Assembly (NCBI GenBank): GCA_039978895.1
Contig: JBDWAL010000057.1
Coordinates: 1 to 64,000 of the forward strand
Source: Aliishimia sp039978895
Lineage (GTDB): Bacteria; Pseudomonadota; Alphaproteobacteria; Rhodobacterales; Rhodobacteraceae
Reading direction: 5' to 3'
Length of the DNA: 64,000 bases
Part shown: positions 1 through 9,127 of the stretch, in pieces
Layout: the number at the start of each line of letters is the position of its first letter
Position numbering within the stretch: position 1 is the first letter of the stretch
The notes under the pieces: generated by a model
What the model saw: only the letters and a program-made list of their open reading frames with translations
Told to the model about the DNA's origin: nothing
Databases searched by the model: none
Made by a program: the position numbers and the translations under genes

Positions 1-77
1 GGCACACCATGGCTTTTGGGAAAGTATGGTCGCAATCGCACCATTTGATCTTCGCTCAGCCAAAATAGATTACTCAT
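1..77 (-). CDS. IS5-family transposase, N-terminal fragment (runs off window)
   Basis: The reverse complement of bases 1-77 starts with ATG at 77 and reads MSNLFWLSEDQMVRLRPYFP followed by KSHGV. This is the characteristic opening of IS5-family (IS427-like) DDE transposases found in many Rhodobacterales. A purine-rich GGGGG stretch lies just upstream of the ATG. Only about 25 residues are inside the window, so it cannot be told whether the transposase is intact. Confidence 0.75.
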   Translation of the reverse strand, partial: MSNLFWLSEDQMVRLRPYFPKSHGV

Positions 78-152
78 GAAACCCCCTACAGTTTGCAGGT
101 TTGAATCATGCGGCAATGGCAGCAGCAACCAGATTAATGGGTCCTGACCCTA
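1..152 (-). mobile_element. Right end of an IS5-like insertion sequence
   Basis: The transposase start at 77 is preceded on the minus strand by about 55 noncoding bases. These lead to the sequence TTAATGGGTCCTGACCCT at 134-151, whose core GGGTC-CT-GACCC is itself palindromic and matches the remembered terminal inverted repeat of IS5/IS427-type elements. The other end and the target duplication are outside the window, so the boundary near 151-152 is approximate. Confidence 0.65.
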
Positions 153-203
153 TGACACTTCCAGATTTTGATCTGAACTTTCGCCAAATATCGGCCTTTT
201 AAA

Positions 204-557
204 TCAACCGGTTACTTTCTTCACGAACTTGGACTTCAGCCCAATCGGTCCGACGCCAGGCACTTTACAATCGATGTCGTGGTCACCTTCAACCAATCGA
301 ATATTGCCAACTTTGGTGCCGACTTTGATCACTGTCGACGATCCCTTAAGTTTCAAATCTTTGATCACGGTCACGCTATCGCCATCCGTAAGGATGTTGC
401 CGACGCTATCGCGGATATTGCCTTCGTTGCTGTCCGGTTCGTATGCGGACCATTCATGTCCACACTCGGGACAATTCAGCAAAGCATCTACCTGATAGGT
501 GAAAGTGGATGCGCATTCGGGGCAAGTGGGCAAAGTATCCGTCATAAGCAAGCTCAT
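204..557 (-). CDS. yjdM: PhnA/YjdM-family zinc-ribbon protein
   Basis: A 117-residue protein of the YjdM (PhnA) family. The N-terminus holds a zinc ribbon with two CPEC knuckles (Cys12/15 and Cys29/32), the second followed by GHEW. The rest matches the PhnA domain, with the motif DSVTVIKDLKLKG at about residues 60-72 and a lysine-rich end. The family was named for its position beside phosphonate genes in E. coli, but it has no proven role in phosphonate cleavage, and no phosphonate genes are nearby. An internal Met5 start is equally possible; neither start has a clear ribosome binding site. Confidence 0.85.
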   Translation of the reverse strand: MSLLMTDTLPTCPECASTFTYQVDALLNCPECGHEWSAYEPDSNEGNIRDSVGNILTDGDSVTVIKDLKLKGSSTVIKVGTKVGNIRLVEGDHDIDCKVPGVGPIGLKSKFVKKVTG

Positions 558-654
558 AGAGGTATGACTACCTTATCGCCAGTGCCAATTCTGCGCAGCG
601 AACGTAGCAAATGGCGACGTCGCACTTTTTAAACTTTCTGGTTGTGCCAAGACG

Positions 655-1935
655 TCACCCCTCGCGTCCAAGAACTCTAGAAAGATGCTTGCCAGCTTTT
701 CTACCACTCTCATACGCGCCATTCACAAGCGCAGATCGGTTTCCCCCCATTGCTTCGCCTGCAAAAAACAACTTGTCTGCGACAGGTTCGGACAGAATTT
801 CGCGCGCGCCACATCGCCCCGGACGCACGGCTGCATAAGCTCCATGGGTCAATGGGTTTGTCGCCCAATCTGTCGCTATTCCTTTGACGAAGTGTTTACG
901 GGCATCGCTGCCTACCTGCTTCACCATTTCCTCTAAAGCAAAAGCGACGGTTTCTTGCGGTTCTGCCTTTGAAAGTTCCCATCCAAACTGCCCACCGATA
1001 TTGCCGAACACATAGTCATACCCAAAGGGCCATGTGATAAAGAAGCAAGCCCGCGTTGTTGGATCATCTGGGATATCATAGCTCATCCATTCGTTGTCTT
1101 TCAGACCCAACTTCTGCCCGTCAAAAAGTAGCGGCACTTTAACCAAAAGGCCCATGGGTAAATCCATGATGGCTTCTTGTTTTGCGACCGGCAGAGCTGG
1201 ATTAAATCGGATAGCGCCAGAGGCCAGCACGCCAGTAGACACTGTCACCAAACAAGTTGGCGCCCTCATTGTCCCTTTGTCAGTTTCCACGACGACGCCA
1301 CGCCCTGAGGTGTCTACCGATTGAACGGTCGTGTTCAGAGAGATTGGGATGTCATCAACTAACGTTGCTACGACTGTTCCAAGCCCTTCTGCGACGATAT
1401 AACTAGGCTGGTCATTGGCAGAAATATAGTCATCCAAGGTCGAGATATTGTCGTAATCCATGCCATAGTCCATTGGACCCATCCAAGCTTTGGCGGCTCC
1501 CATAAACGGCATTCCTTTGGGAAGAACATCTGATCCCGGAACGTCGATGCCCTTCTTGCCTGTTTTGTGCATCGATTTCACGATACTCTTGCCTGCCTTT
1601 TCATAAGCTAAAATCTCAGCCTTGCGCGCCCGCCTGCCGTCGACGAACAAAGCAGTGTCGACATTTGTGTGATCCACCAACGTAAATCCGCCCTGACGCG
1701 CAATTTTGGTGAACCGGTTTTTCTTGGCACCTGATATCCACGAACAGCCCATATCAACCGGAATGCCAAAGGTCTCCGATTGGGTCCATGCGCGTCCACC
1801 TACGCGACCTGCGGCTTCGACGATCAACACGGAATGTCCTGACTTCATCAATTTACGCGCAGCCCCAAGACCGGCCGCGCCTGCCCCTATGATGATCACA
1901 TCTGGATTGAGTGGGATGTTTGTGTTGATCGGCAT
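655..1935 (-). CDS. Flavin-containing amine oxidase
   Basis: A 426-residue FAD-dependent amine oxidase. The N-terminal Rossmann fold shows DVIIIGAGAAGLGAA followed by the family motif GRVGGRAWT, and the C-terminal FAD segment shows FFAGEAMGGNRSALVNGAY. The family oxidises primary or secondary amines to imines with release of H2O2 (monoamine or polyamine oxidase type); the substrate cannot be read here. The ATG at 1935 is chosen because AAGGA lies six bases upstream; a longer in-frame start at 1992 lacks this. It is divergent from the TMADH-like flavoprotein at 2181, which suggests a shared role in amine catabolism. Confidence 0.85.
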   Translation of the reverse strand: MPINTNIPLNPDVIIIGAGAAGLGAARKLMKSGHSVLIVEAAGRVGGRAWTQSETFGIPVDMGCSWISGAKKNRFTKIARQGGFTLVDHTNVDTALFVDGRRARKAEILAYEKAGKSIVKSMHKTGKKGIDVPGSDVLPKGMPFMGAAKAWMGPMDYGMDYDNISTLDDYISANDQPSYIVAEGLGTVVATLVDDIPISLNTTVQSVDTSGRGVVVETDKGTMRAPTCLVTVSTGVLASGAIRFNPALPVAKQEAIMDLPMGLLVKVPLLFDGQKLGLKDNEWMSYDIPDDPTTRACFFITWPFGYDYVFGNIGGQFGWELSKAEPQETVAFALEEMVKQVGSDARKHFVKGIATDWATNPLTHGAYAAVRPGRCGAREILSEPVADKLFFAGEAMGGNRSALVNGAYESGRKAGKHLSRVLGREG

Positions 1936-2180
1936 GGGGTATCCTTGGTCAAAAAGATCGAACAACTTTGATAGATCGCGGCCATGTAGCATAGCATCAT
2001 CCCCTCAACGCGAAACCTGGCGAATTTGAATCGCTCGCATATGTAATTCACGCCCAGCACTATTGTCGCCGTCGCCCAATGCGGTCACGGTGAGGCCTGA
2101 AAACTTGACGGTCTCAACAAAGACATGCCCCTGTTGCGCTGCGTATTGCTTCAGACCCATTCTTAACGAAGGTGACAATT

Positions 2181-4265
2181 ATGCCCCGTGATCCCCGCTA
2201 TGATGTCTTGTTCGAGCCTGTGAAGATCGGACCTGTCACAGCAAAGAACCGCTTCTTCCAAGTCCCGCATTGCACTGGCATGGGGTTTCTGCGCCCCAAT
2301 ACTTTGGCTGCGATGCGTGGTGTGAAAGCAGAAGGTGGATGGGGTGTGGTTTGCACGGAATACAACTCTATCCATCCGACGTCAGATGATCTTCCCGGCG
2401 TACATGCATCCCTTTGGGACGACAATGACATCCGAGCCAACCGTCTGATGACCGACAAGGTGCACGAACATGGCGCGTTAGCAGGTGCAGAGCTTTGGTA
2501 CGGCGGGGCACGCAGCCCGAACCTTTTTTCCCGATTGCCAACAATGGATGTGGCCAGCCTGCCCAATCTCGCGGGTCATCCGCTCCAGACGCGGGCAATG
2601 GACAAGACCGATATCAAGAATTTGCGCCGCTGGCATCGCAAGGCCGCGATCCGCGCGCGCGATGCAGGTTTTGATATTGTTTACGTCTATGCCACACATG
2701 GCTACGTGTTGGCGAACTTCCTTGATCCAGTGGTGAACACCCGCGGCGACGAATACGGTGGATCACTTGAAAACCGACTACGCTTGGTGCGTGAGTTGAT
2801 TGAGGACACGAAAGAAGCCGTCGGAGATCGCTGCGCTGTTGCGGTGCGGTTCAAAGCTGACGAAACAATCGGCAAAGATGGTGTGCCAGAACATGGTGAA
2901 CGTCGCGACATGTTGGAACTCCTCGGCAAAATGCCCGACCTGTGGGACATAAACATCGCGGATTACTCGCTTGAAATGGGCATGTCCCGTTTCGTTAAAG
3001 AAGCCGCGTTGGAACCCTATATGGCATGGGTCAAAACGGTGACGGATGTGCCTGTGGTCACAGTGGGCCGGTTTACCTCGCCTGACACAATGGTCTCTCA
3101 AGTTACGCGCGGCATCACGGATTTTATCGGGGCCGCACGCCCTTCGATTGCAGACCCATTTATCCCCCGAAAAATCGAAGAGGGGCGCTATGAGGATATC
3201 CGGGAATGTATCGGATGTAACATCTGCTATTCGGGTGACAGCTTGGGGGTTCCAGTGCGTTGCACCCAAAACCCAACCATGGGCGAGGAGTGGCGCAAGG
3301 GCTGGCACCCGGAACGCGTTGTAAAAAAAGGATCTGACGCGAAGATATTGATCGTCGGTGCGGGCCCAACGGGCCTTGAAGCTGCACATATCGCTGGCGC
3401 AAGGGGATACGATGTCATGCTCGCCGAGGCGACGCGCGAATTGGGTGGTCGCGTCACCCGCGAAGCAACCCTGCCCGGCATGAGCGAATACAGTCGCGTC
3501 AAAGAGTACCGCCAAGCACAACTTTCAAAACTGGAAAACGTCGAAATTTTTCGTGAAAGCAAGCTCACCCTAGAGGACGTGTTCGCGGTGCAAGCCGATC
3601 ATGTTGCAATTGCCACCGGCGCAACATGGCGCCGCGACCGCTTTGACGGCAAAACCTATGTTCCTGTGGCAACGCAAGGCGCGTATGTGCTGACACCTGA
3701 CGATATCATCCGGGGTACCCTGCCTGATGGACCTTGCGTCGTCTTTGATGGCGACGATTATTACATGGGCAGCCTCATGGCAGAAACCCTCGCGGATGCA
3801 GGTCATCATATCACCTATGTCACTGAGAAAGACAGCGTGTCCGCTTGGGCTGGTAACACATCAGAACGATGGCGCATCCGTAGCCAGATGATGGACAAAG
3901 GAATTGAGATCGTAACGGCCCATACCCTGACAAGCTTTGACGGGGCACACGCCATTTTGGCATGTTGCTATTCGGGCCGACACCACACACGCGCAGTGAC
4001 AGGAGCGGTTCTTGCAACTCAACGGGCACCGAATGATCAACTTTATCATGATATTCTGGCGACCGTTGACGGCGATAGTGCCAAACTCCCTTTTACACTG
4101 ACCCGTATCGGAGATTGCGAGGCCCCCTCGATTGTGGCGGCCGCTGTGTATGCAGGATATAAATACGCAGCTGAATTGGATACTGTGCCAGACCTAGATC
4201 ACCCCCTGAAACGGGATCGGATGGATGTGAACGAGCAACAATCCGCACCAACCAATTCAATTTGA
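2181..4265 (+). CDS. Trimethylamine/dimethylamine dehydrogenase-like iron-sulfur flavoprotein
   Basis: A 694-residue member of the TMADH/2,4-dienoyl-CoA reductase family: N-terminal FMN TIM barrel, [4Fe-4S] centre, then a Rossmann-type nucleotide-binding region. It aligns from memory end to end with Methylophilus TMADH. The cysteine that binds FMN covalently in TMADH is present in FFQVPHCTG (Cys31). The cluster ligands are Cys343, 346, 349 and 361, and the nucleotide-binding motif is ILIVGAGPTGLEAA. Of the aromatic bowl that holds trimethylammonium in TMADH, Tyr61 is kept. The equivalents of Trp264 and Trp355 are lost: the first lies in a shortened loop and the second falls at Asp353. The substrate is therefore probably another N-methylated amine. 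The ATG at 2181 has GAAGG eight bases upstream; a GTG at 2172 overlaps that site and is less likely. Confidence 0.85.
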   Translation: MPRDPRYDVLFEPVKIGPVTAKNRFFQVPHCTGMGFLRPNTLAAMRGVKAEGGWGVVCTEYNSIHPTSDDLPGVHASLWDDNDIRANRLMTDKVHEHGALAGAELWYGGARSPNLFSRLPTMDVASLPNLAGHPLQTRAMDKTDIKNLRRWHRKAAIRARDAGFDIVYVYATHGYVLANFLDPVVNTRGDEYGGSLENRLRLVRELIEDTKEAVGDRCAVAVRFKADETIGKDGVPEHGERRDMLELLGKMPDLWDINIADYSLEMGMSRFVKEAALEPYMAWVKTVTDVPVVTVGRFTSPDTMVSQVTRGITDFIGAARPSIADPFIPRKIEEGRYEDIRECIGCNICYSGDSLGVPVRCTQNPTMGEEWRKGWHPERVVKKGSDAKILIVGAGPTGLEAAHIAGARGYDVMLAEATRELGGRVTREATLPGMSEYSRVKEYRQAQLSKLENVEIFRESKLTLEDVFAVQADHVAIATGATWRRDRFDGKTYVPVATQGAYVLTPDDIIRGTLPDGPCVVFDGDDYYMGSLMAETLADAGHHITYVTEKDSVSAWAGNTSERWRIRSQMMDKGIEIVTAHTLTSFDGAHAILACCYSGRHHTRAVTGAVLATQRAPNDQLYHDILATVDGDSAKLPFTLTRIGDCEAPSIVAAAVYAGYKYAAELDTVPDLDHPLKRDRMDVNEQQSAPTNSI

Positions 4266-4464
4266 TGCCGCAGCGATGATGACACAGTGAACATTCGGCG
4301 ACCTGACGACTAGGCGGCTTGGCGCAGATCAAGCCATTGACTGCAAGTTTTCATCACCGAACACCAATACCGCAACGGGTGAAGCGCAATAGTGCCAAAC
4401 ACAGGTTGCTTCGCGGGGCAAAAGGCATCTTACAAAAGCGTCAAAACTTACCAAGCAGACACGA

Positions 4465-5250
4465 TCAAGCGCGAGATGTGCGCCGGGCACGCAAGCCTGC
4501 CAAAAGCGCGAACCCGCCAAACAGAACAGGAAAAGACGCCGGCAGTGGAACAGCTTGAACAGGTGTCAGGAACAACAGATCGCTGTCGATAATCTGGTTG
4601 GCGTTGACAGTCGAAAATGTCGGGAGGTAGGTTTCATTTGTAAAGAAACTTTGATTAACAGAGGCTTGTAGCAAATCGGTTACTAACACAGCATCCTCGT
4701 GTTCCCCGCCCAAGACATGTCCAATTTCATGTGCCAAAACCGCCGTCGTAAAACGCTCGGCCGCTGCACTACCACCGATCAAAGCGGCCGTGTTTTCAAC
4801 GATACCAAAGGGCACCACGGGCGCGTCAACAAAAGCGACCCCCAGTGTTGGACTCAATAGATCGCCCGTAATCCCCATATAAATCGTGTTGGCGTCTATG
4901 TCGAAAAAGCTTCCAGCAGCGGAGGTCTGCACAAAGGATTGCGTAAATTGCAACAAAGCCCCGCCGATCAATTGGCCGTTTACGTTCGTTTGACTTGGAA
5001 TAATGTTTCCGCTGCTGTCTCGCTCAAGGATCAAAGTATTATCGATGACTGTGCTCAAGACATTCACGACAACATCGATTTGAGAATAGATTGATTGCAG
5101 ATATCCGAAATCCACACCGGGTTCTTCACACACAGCCGCCCCTTCACAAAGGGACACCAATTGCAGGTTAAAACTTTGCGTCGCGGCCTGTGCGGGAGCT
5201 GCTGTAAAAAGGGATGCAATTAGACCAGCTATGACGATAGAAAACTTCAT
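4465..5250 (-). CDS. VPLPA-CTERM metzincin-like metalloprotease
   Basis: A 261-residue exported protein. Residues 1-22 form a signal peptide ending APAQA. The metzincin zinc motif HEIGHVLGGEH is at residues 174-184 (His174, Glu175, His178, His184), so it is probably a zinc peptidase of the matrixin type. The C-terminus has the VPLPA-CTERM sorting signal: VPLPASFP, a hydrophobic stretch, then basic ARRTSRA. In known systems exosortases process such tails; none is in the window. The ATG at 5250 follows AAGGTG at good spacing, whereas the open frame continues upstream without a signal peptide. It stands alone between unrelated genes. Confidence 0.85.
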   Translation of the reverse strand: MKFSIVIAGLIASLFTAAPAQAATQSFNLQLVSLCEGAAVCEEPGVDFGYLQSIYSQIDVVVNVLSTVIDNTLILERDSSGNIIPSQTNVNGQLIGGALLQFTQSFVQTSAAGSFFDIDANTIYMGITGDLLSPTLGVAFVDAPVVPFGIVENTAALIGGSAAAERFTTAVLAHEIGHVLGGEHEDAVLVTDLLQASVNQSFFTNETYLPTFSTVNANQIIDSDLLFLTPVQAVPLPASFPVLFGGFALLAGLRARRTSRA

Positions 5251-5620
5251 ATTAGGACACCTTCTTGGTTGCGGCCACCTTGTTCCCAACAAGCCCTGAG
5301 CCGCCGGTGCCGACACCTAAACCCCTTTTCTTTACTACGTAAAGGGGCTGCATCGCCTCGCATCGCATTGTGCGTTCGGTGTCAGAAGCAAAGAACATAC
5401 AGGTGTCGCGAACTGCAGGGACTGTGGTGGATTGCTGGCATAAGCACCTTTGTTTCCAGCGATGAACCTTTGCGTAACCACATGTCATGGGGCGTCGCGG
5501 GTTCATTCGACGTTGCAATAAATCATCAACGCCCCCGATTGCGCTATGCTTGCCATGCAGTTTGTGCGGATATCACAGCCGCCTTTGAACCGTGAACAAG
5601 GAACAACGATCAAAAGGGCC
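5251..5620. other. Intergenic region with a possible operator hairpin
   Basis: 370 bases between the exoprotein start and the end of the MFS gene. The only structure seen is an interrupted inverted repeat at 5322-5347: CCCC, a TTTTC bulge, TTTAC-tac-GTAAA, GGGG. It lies 72-97 bases upstream of the exoprotein start and could be an operator. No gene is supported here. Confidence 0.4.
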
Positions 5621-6805
5621 TTACGCTGACGTCAGCTCTTTTTTGGGCAGCGAGAAAACAAGCAACAGTCCAATCGCCGCCAATATCGCCAACCCGAGGA
5701 ACGCAAGTTGATAGCTGGCAGTGGTGTCAAAAATCCATCCCGCAGCAATAGGCCCGACCGCACCCCCCAAGGTCCCAAAGAACAGGATAGTGCCAAAGAT
5801 CGAACCGTGTGAGCGCATGCCAAAATACTCTGCCACGATAGGGGAAACCACGGTGAAAAGCCCGCCATGACAAAAGCCGTAACAGGCCACCACAGCGAAC
5901 AAGAGCCCATGGGACGTGGTTACCGTAAAGGCCGTCAAACTTCCCAACAGGATGGAAAAACACATCAAAAACGCGCGTCGACCGCCAATACGATCCGATA
6001 GTGTGCCGACCGCCAATCGCCCTGCGATACTGCTCGCCCCTAAGACTGACAACATTGCTGCCGCCTTGGACGTGCTCATTCCAAGGTCAGTCCCATGCAC
6101 AGCCAAATGTAGCGGGATGGTCATCATGGACGGGAAGAACAGAAATTGAATGGCGCATAATGACCAAAACACGCGCGTCGCGCGGGCTTGCGTAAAACTG
6201 ACCCCTTCGACTGACCCGCCTGAGTTTGCCCCGTCTTGCTCTGGTGGGCGCGCCATCGAAAAAGCCGCCACCAATAACAATACAAAGGCTGAAATTCCGA
6301 GGATCATCAATGCTTGTCGCCATCCAAAAGCCAACAAGAGTGCTGCAGCAACGGGCGGGACGGTCACTTGCCCAATCGCGGTACCAGTCTTCACCACACC
6401 TGACATAATACCACGACGATGCTCAAACCAGCGCGCAATGGTCGACAAGGTGACGACATCGTGGGTCCCCAAACCCAACCCCAGAAAGATGCCGAAGATC
6501 GCAAACATCTGCCATGGCGCAGAGATCTGCGATAGAAGAACAAAGCCAATACCATAGGCCGCGCCACTGACGCCCAAAACGAGGCGAGGGCCAAACCGGT
6601 CATTCATCCGTCCCCCCAGAATAGCCAACATACCCATGACGAAAAAGGACAGCGAAGACGCGCTGGACAACAGCGTTCGGGACCATCCGAATTCTTCCTG
6701 CAACGGCTTGAAAAACAAACCGAAAGCAAACAACAGTCCGATAATGGTGAATTGCGTTAGGCAAGCCCCAAAAACAACCCTGTAACGTATGTCGATCTTT
6801 GCCAT
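5621..6805 (-). CDS. MFS transporter
   Basis: A 394-residue inner-membrane major facilitator with twelve hydrophobic segments. It has the loop 2-3 motif GGRMNDRFGPR and its loop 8-9 counterpart GTLSDRIGGRR. The overall pattern resembles the oxalate/monocarboxylate-type bacterial MFS group, so an organic acid is a reasonable but unproven substrate. The ATG at 6805 has GGAAGGA immediately upstream and is preferred over an in-frame ATG 24 bases earlier. It is divergent from the HEPN-like gene across about 260 bases. Confidence 0.8.
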   Translation of the reverse strand: MAKIDIRYRVVFGACLTQFTIIGLLFAFGLFFKPLQEEFGWSRTLLSSASSLSFFVMGMLAILGGRMNDRFGPRLVLGVSGAAYGIGFVLLSQISAPWQMFAIFGIFLGLGLGTHDVVTLSTIARWFEHRRGIMSGVVKTGTAIGQVTVPPVAAALLLAFGWRQALMILGISAFVLLLVAAFSMARPPEQDGANSGGSVEGVSFTQARATRVFWSLCAIQFLFFPSMMTIPLHLAVHGTDLGMSTSKAAAMLSVLGASSIAGRLAVGTLSDRIGGRRAFLMCFSILLGSLTAFTVTTSHGLLFAVVACYGFCHGGLFTVVSPIVAEYFGMRSHGSIFGTILFFGTLGGAVGPIAAGWIFDTTASYQLAFLGLAILAAIGLLLVFSLPKKELTSA

Positions 6806-7067
6806 GCCGTCCTTCCGAGGCCACCACAACTGGCGGAATCAATCTTATTGGTTCAACCCATCATGCAGACGCAGATCGAGCAAGTGCAACTTTCAGGCAG
6901 CTTCCCACTATGCGAAATGTTACGACCTTCATGAAATTTTCTTACGCCCTTTTTCCGCCCCACTTGCGGTATTAATTCTGGAACGGGAACTTTTGATTTG
7001 GTGCCGTCAAACCAAAAACAATCTGCAATTGCTCACTGACAGGCAGTGGCGACGAAAGGATCACACG

Positions 7068-7718
7068 ATGACGCAATCATCAGAGGAAACTTTGCCAACT
7101 TGCCAGCGTGACGTCCAACGACTGTTAGGGCGATCAATGCTGCAATTTCAGCAGTATGAACGTCTGATCAAAGTCTTGATCGCGTGTCACAAACTTTCGG
7201 GCAACGCATCAGAACTTGAAAGAATTCAAACCGCACGTGTTTCTCAGATTTCTCGCGACACACTCGGTATGTTGGTGAATACCTTCATCGGGTCGGGTTT
7301 CATCACCAACAACTCCAAACTTTCCGATGAAATTGAAGCGAATGAGGATGTGGGTTTCCAAGCAAACCATGTGTCGCTCCATACGAGAACGGTGTTAGAA
7401 ATATCAGACGCGGAGTTTGCTCAGATAGAAGAAGATTTGAAAGCATTTGTTAAACTAAGAAACAATTTGGCACACAATTTCATCAACGAACACGACCTAT
7501 GGAACTTGGAAGGATGCCGCAGCGCACGGGCTGCTCTGACCGCGAGTTCCAACATCATTGATCAACGCCTTGAACAACTTCGAGGTTGGGTTGAAGACGT
7601 GGCGCATGTTCGAAAGGTCATGGCCAAAATCTTAGGAACTGATGCCGTTGTCGAATTGATTCCCAAGGGTCAACCCGCCGATACGACAGAGCCTCCACTC
7701 GGTGACAGTGTTGGATAA
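7068..7718 (+). CDS. Hypothetical protein with HEPN-like motif
   Basis: A 216-residue, largely alpha-helical soluble protein that I do not recognise as a named family. The segment LRNNLAHNF at about residue 130 contains R-x4-H in the context RN-NLA-H, the form of the HEPN ribonuclease active site, and it lies after a helix rich in acidic residues. Such motifs also occur in noncatalytic HEPN-like domains. The ATG at 7068 is preceded by AAAGGA at proper spacing. The open frame extends to 6789, but that stretch overlaps the MFS start and promoter region. It converges on rhaK with a 17-base gap. Confidence 0.7.
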   Translation: MTQSSEETLPTCQRDVQRLLGRSMLQFQQYERLIKVLIACHKLSGNASELERIQTARVSQISRDTLGMLVNTFIGSGFITNNSKLSDEIEANEDVGFQANHVSLHTRTVLEISDAEFAQIEEDLKAFVKLRNNLAHNFINEHDLWNLEGCRSARAALTASSNIIDQRLEQLRGWVEDVAHVRKVMAKILGTDAVVELIPKGQPADTTEPPLGDSVG

Positions 7719-7735
7719 AACTGTCCCACTCTCCT

Positions 7736-9127
7736 CTAATATTGTCGAGCGATTGAATGCCAAAGAGCGGCGTAATTTTGATAATCAGATACGTCGTCAG
7801 GCAGTTCTAATTCAGTGGGTTTGATCGAACTCGCTTTATTTTGGAACAACAGAGCCGCACCAATGCTTGTACCAGTCGCTGCCGCACTGGTCAGGACGGG
7901 TCGACCTGTGGCGACGGCAAGCAAAGTTGTGAATTCGCAGTTGTTTGCAAACGGGCCTTCAATGATTGTTGGGCCTGTGGCGCCCGCCAATCTCAGGCAG
8001 GTGTCTGTCATCATCGCCAAATAGAAGGACACAGCAGCCGATCTTGTTCCGGTTCCGAGCGCTGGTTCGTCCTTGTTCCATCGCATTTCTTGGCCTGCAA
8101 AAGGTCCGGTGCGTGGATCAACGGCAGGCAATACCATCAGTTGTGCCGATAGAACGTCGGCCACGTCTGGCTCAGATGCATCCACAGCTTGACCCTGCTG
8201 AAGTAACGCATGTTCGCGCCCCCCCATGAAACGCGGGCTAGGAACTGCTTGGCCGAAGGCATTCACAATGACCAACATGTCGCCGCTCGCATCCATTGTT
8301 ACTTCAGATCCACCTATCGTCATAACGACGACCCAAGTTCCTGTGGAGACAACAGAAAACGGGCCAGTTTGGCTCAGAAGATGCGGATAAAGAGACGCGT
8401 TTGAATCGTGAATGCCGACGCAAACAGGTGTATCAGGCGGCAAACCTGTGCGCTTCGCGACTTCGGGTAAGACGGTGCCAAGCACTTCATTTGATTTGCG
8501 AACAGGAGCGATTTTGCCTTCGATCCCAAGTTTGGCCGGAAGATCAGAGAACCCGCCTTCACGTGGGTTCCACAGATCTGTATGGCATCCGATTGATGTC
8601 ACATCCGTCGCTGCGACACCCGTCAACAAATGCCCCCAATATTGCGGGTAAGTGACAATCTGAGCGGTCCGGTCGCGCAACGTCGGATCAATTGCAAATT
8701 GCCAATGCAATTGCGCCCCAACGTTTAATCCACCAACGAGCGTCGGAGACCCTGTAGTTCTAAAATCAGGTTTCAGCGTCGCGTAGTCGTCAATGTATCT
8801 TTGATCGTATTCATGTTCATAATCCAAAATCGGCGCCGCGAGTGTTCCGTCGCGGGCCAACAAAGCTGCACTGGCCCCATGGGTCGTCACCGCGATTGCA
8901 TCGATCCTATGATCTTTATGAAACTGGGCCAAACCCTGAAGCAAAAAGTCCCAATGCCCCTTTACATCGTAATGAGGCCACGGCGGCCCTTCGCGCACGT
9001 CATTTGGCCGTGTCATGACGTCAATTTCGCTCAAAGTTGGTAAATCTACCAACGCCAGTTTTGCATTGGACTTACCGATATCGATCACCGCAACATGGTT
9101 TGGTTCCGATCTTGAGGCCACAGTCAT
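7736..9127 (-). CDS. rhaK: L-rhamnulose kinase (FGGY family)
   Basis: A 463-residue FGGY carbohydrate kinase. The N-terminal phosphate loop region is VAVIDIGKSNAKLALVD and the second half carries GIHDSNASLYPH and VVSTGTWVVVMT. It is expected to phosphorylate L-rhamnulose at C1. The assignment rests on the gene order rhaR-S-T-P-Q-U-K, identical to that of Rhizobium leguminosarum, where the kinase has also been reported to be needed for rhamnose uptake. Its ATG overlaps the stop of rhaU by four bases, indicating translational coupling at the end of the operon. Confidence 0.9.
   Translation of the reverse strand: MTVASRSEPNHVAVIDIGKSNAKLALVDLPTLSEIDVMTRPNDVREGPPWPHYDVKGHWDFLLQGLAQFHKDHRIDAIAVTTHGASAALLARDGTLAAPILDYEHEYDQRYIDDYATLKPDFRTTGSPTLVGGLNVGAQLHWQFAIDPTLRDRTAQIVTYPQYWGHLLTGVAATDVTSIGCHTDLWNPREGGFSDLPAKLGIEGKIAPVRKSNEVLGTVLPEVAKRTGLPPDTPVCVGIHDSNASLYPHLLSQTGPFSVVSTGTWVVVMTIGGSEVTMDASGDMLVIVNAFGQAVPSPRFMGGREHALLQQGQAVDASEPDVADVLSAQLMVLPAVDPRTGPFAGQEMRWNKDEPALGTGTRSAAVSFYLAMMTDTCLRLAGATGPTIIEGPFANNCEFTTLLAVATGRPVLTSAAATGTSIGAALLFQNKASSIKPTELELPDDVSDYQNYAALWHSIARQY

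Noticed and set aside
2778..3521. Antisense 247-codon open frame across the TMADH-like gene
   Set aside because: It lies wholly inside a well-supported gene, resembles no family and arises from the GC-biased third positions.
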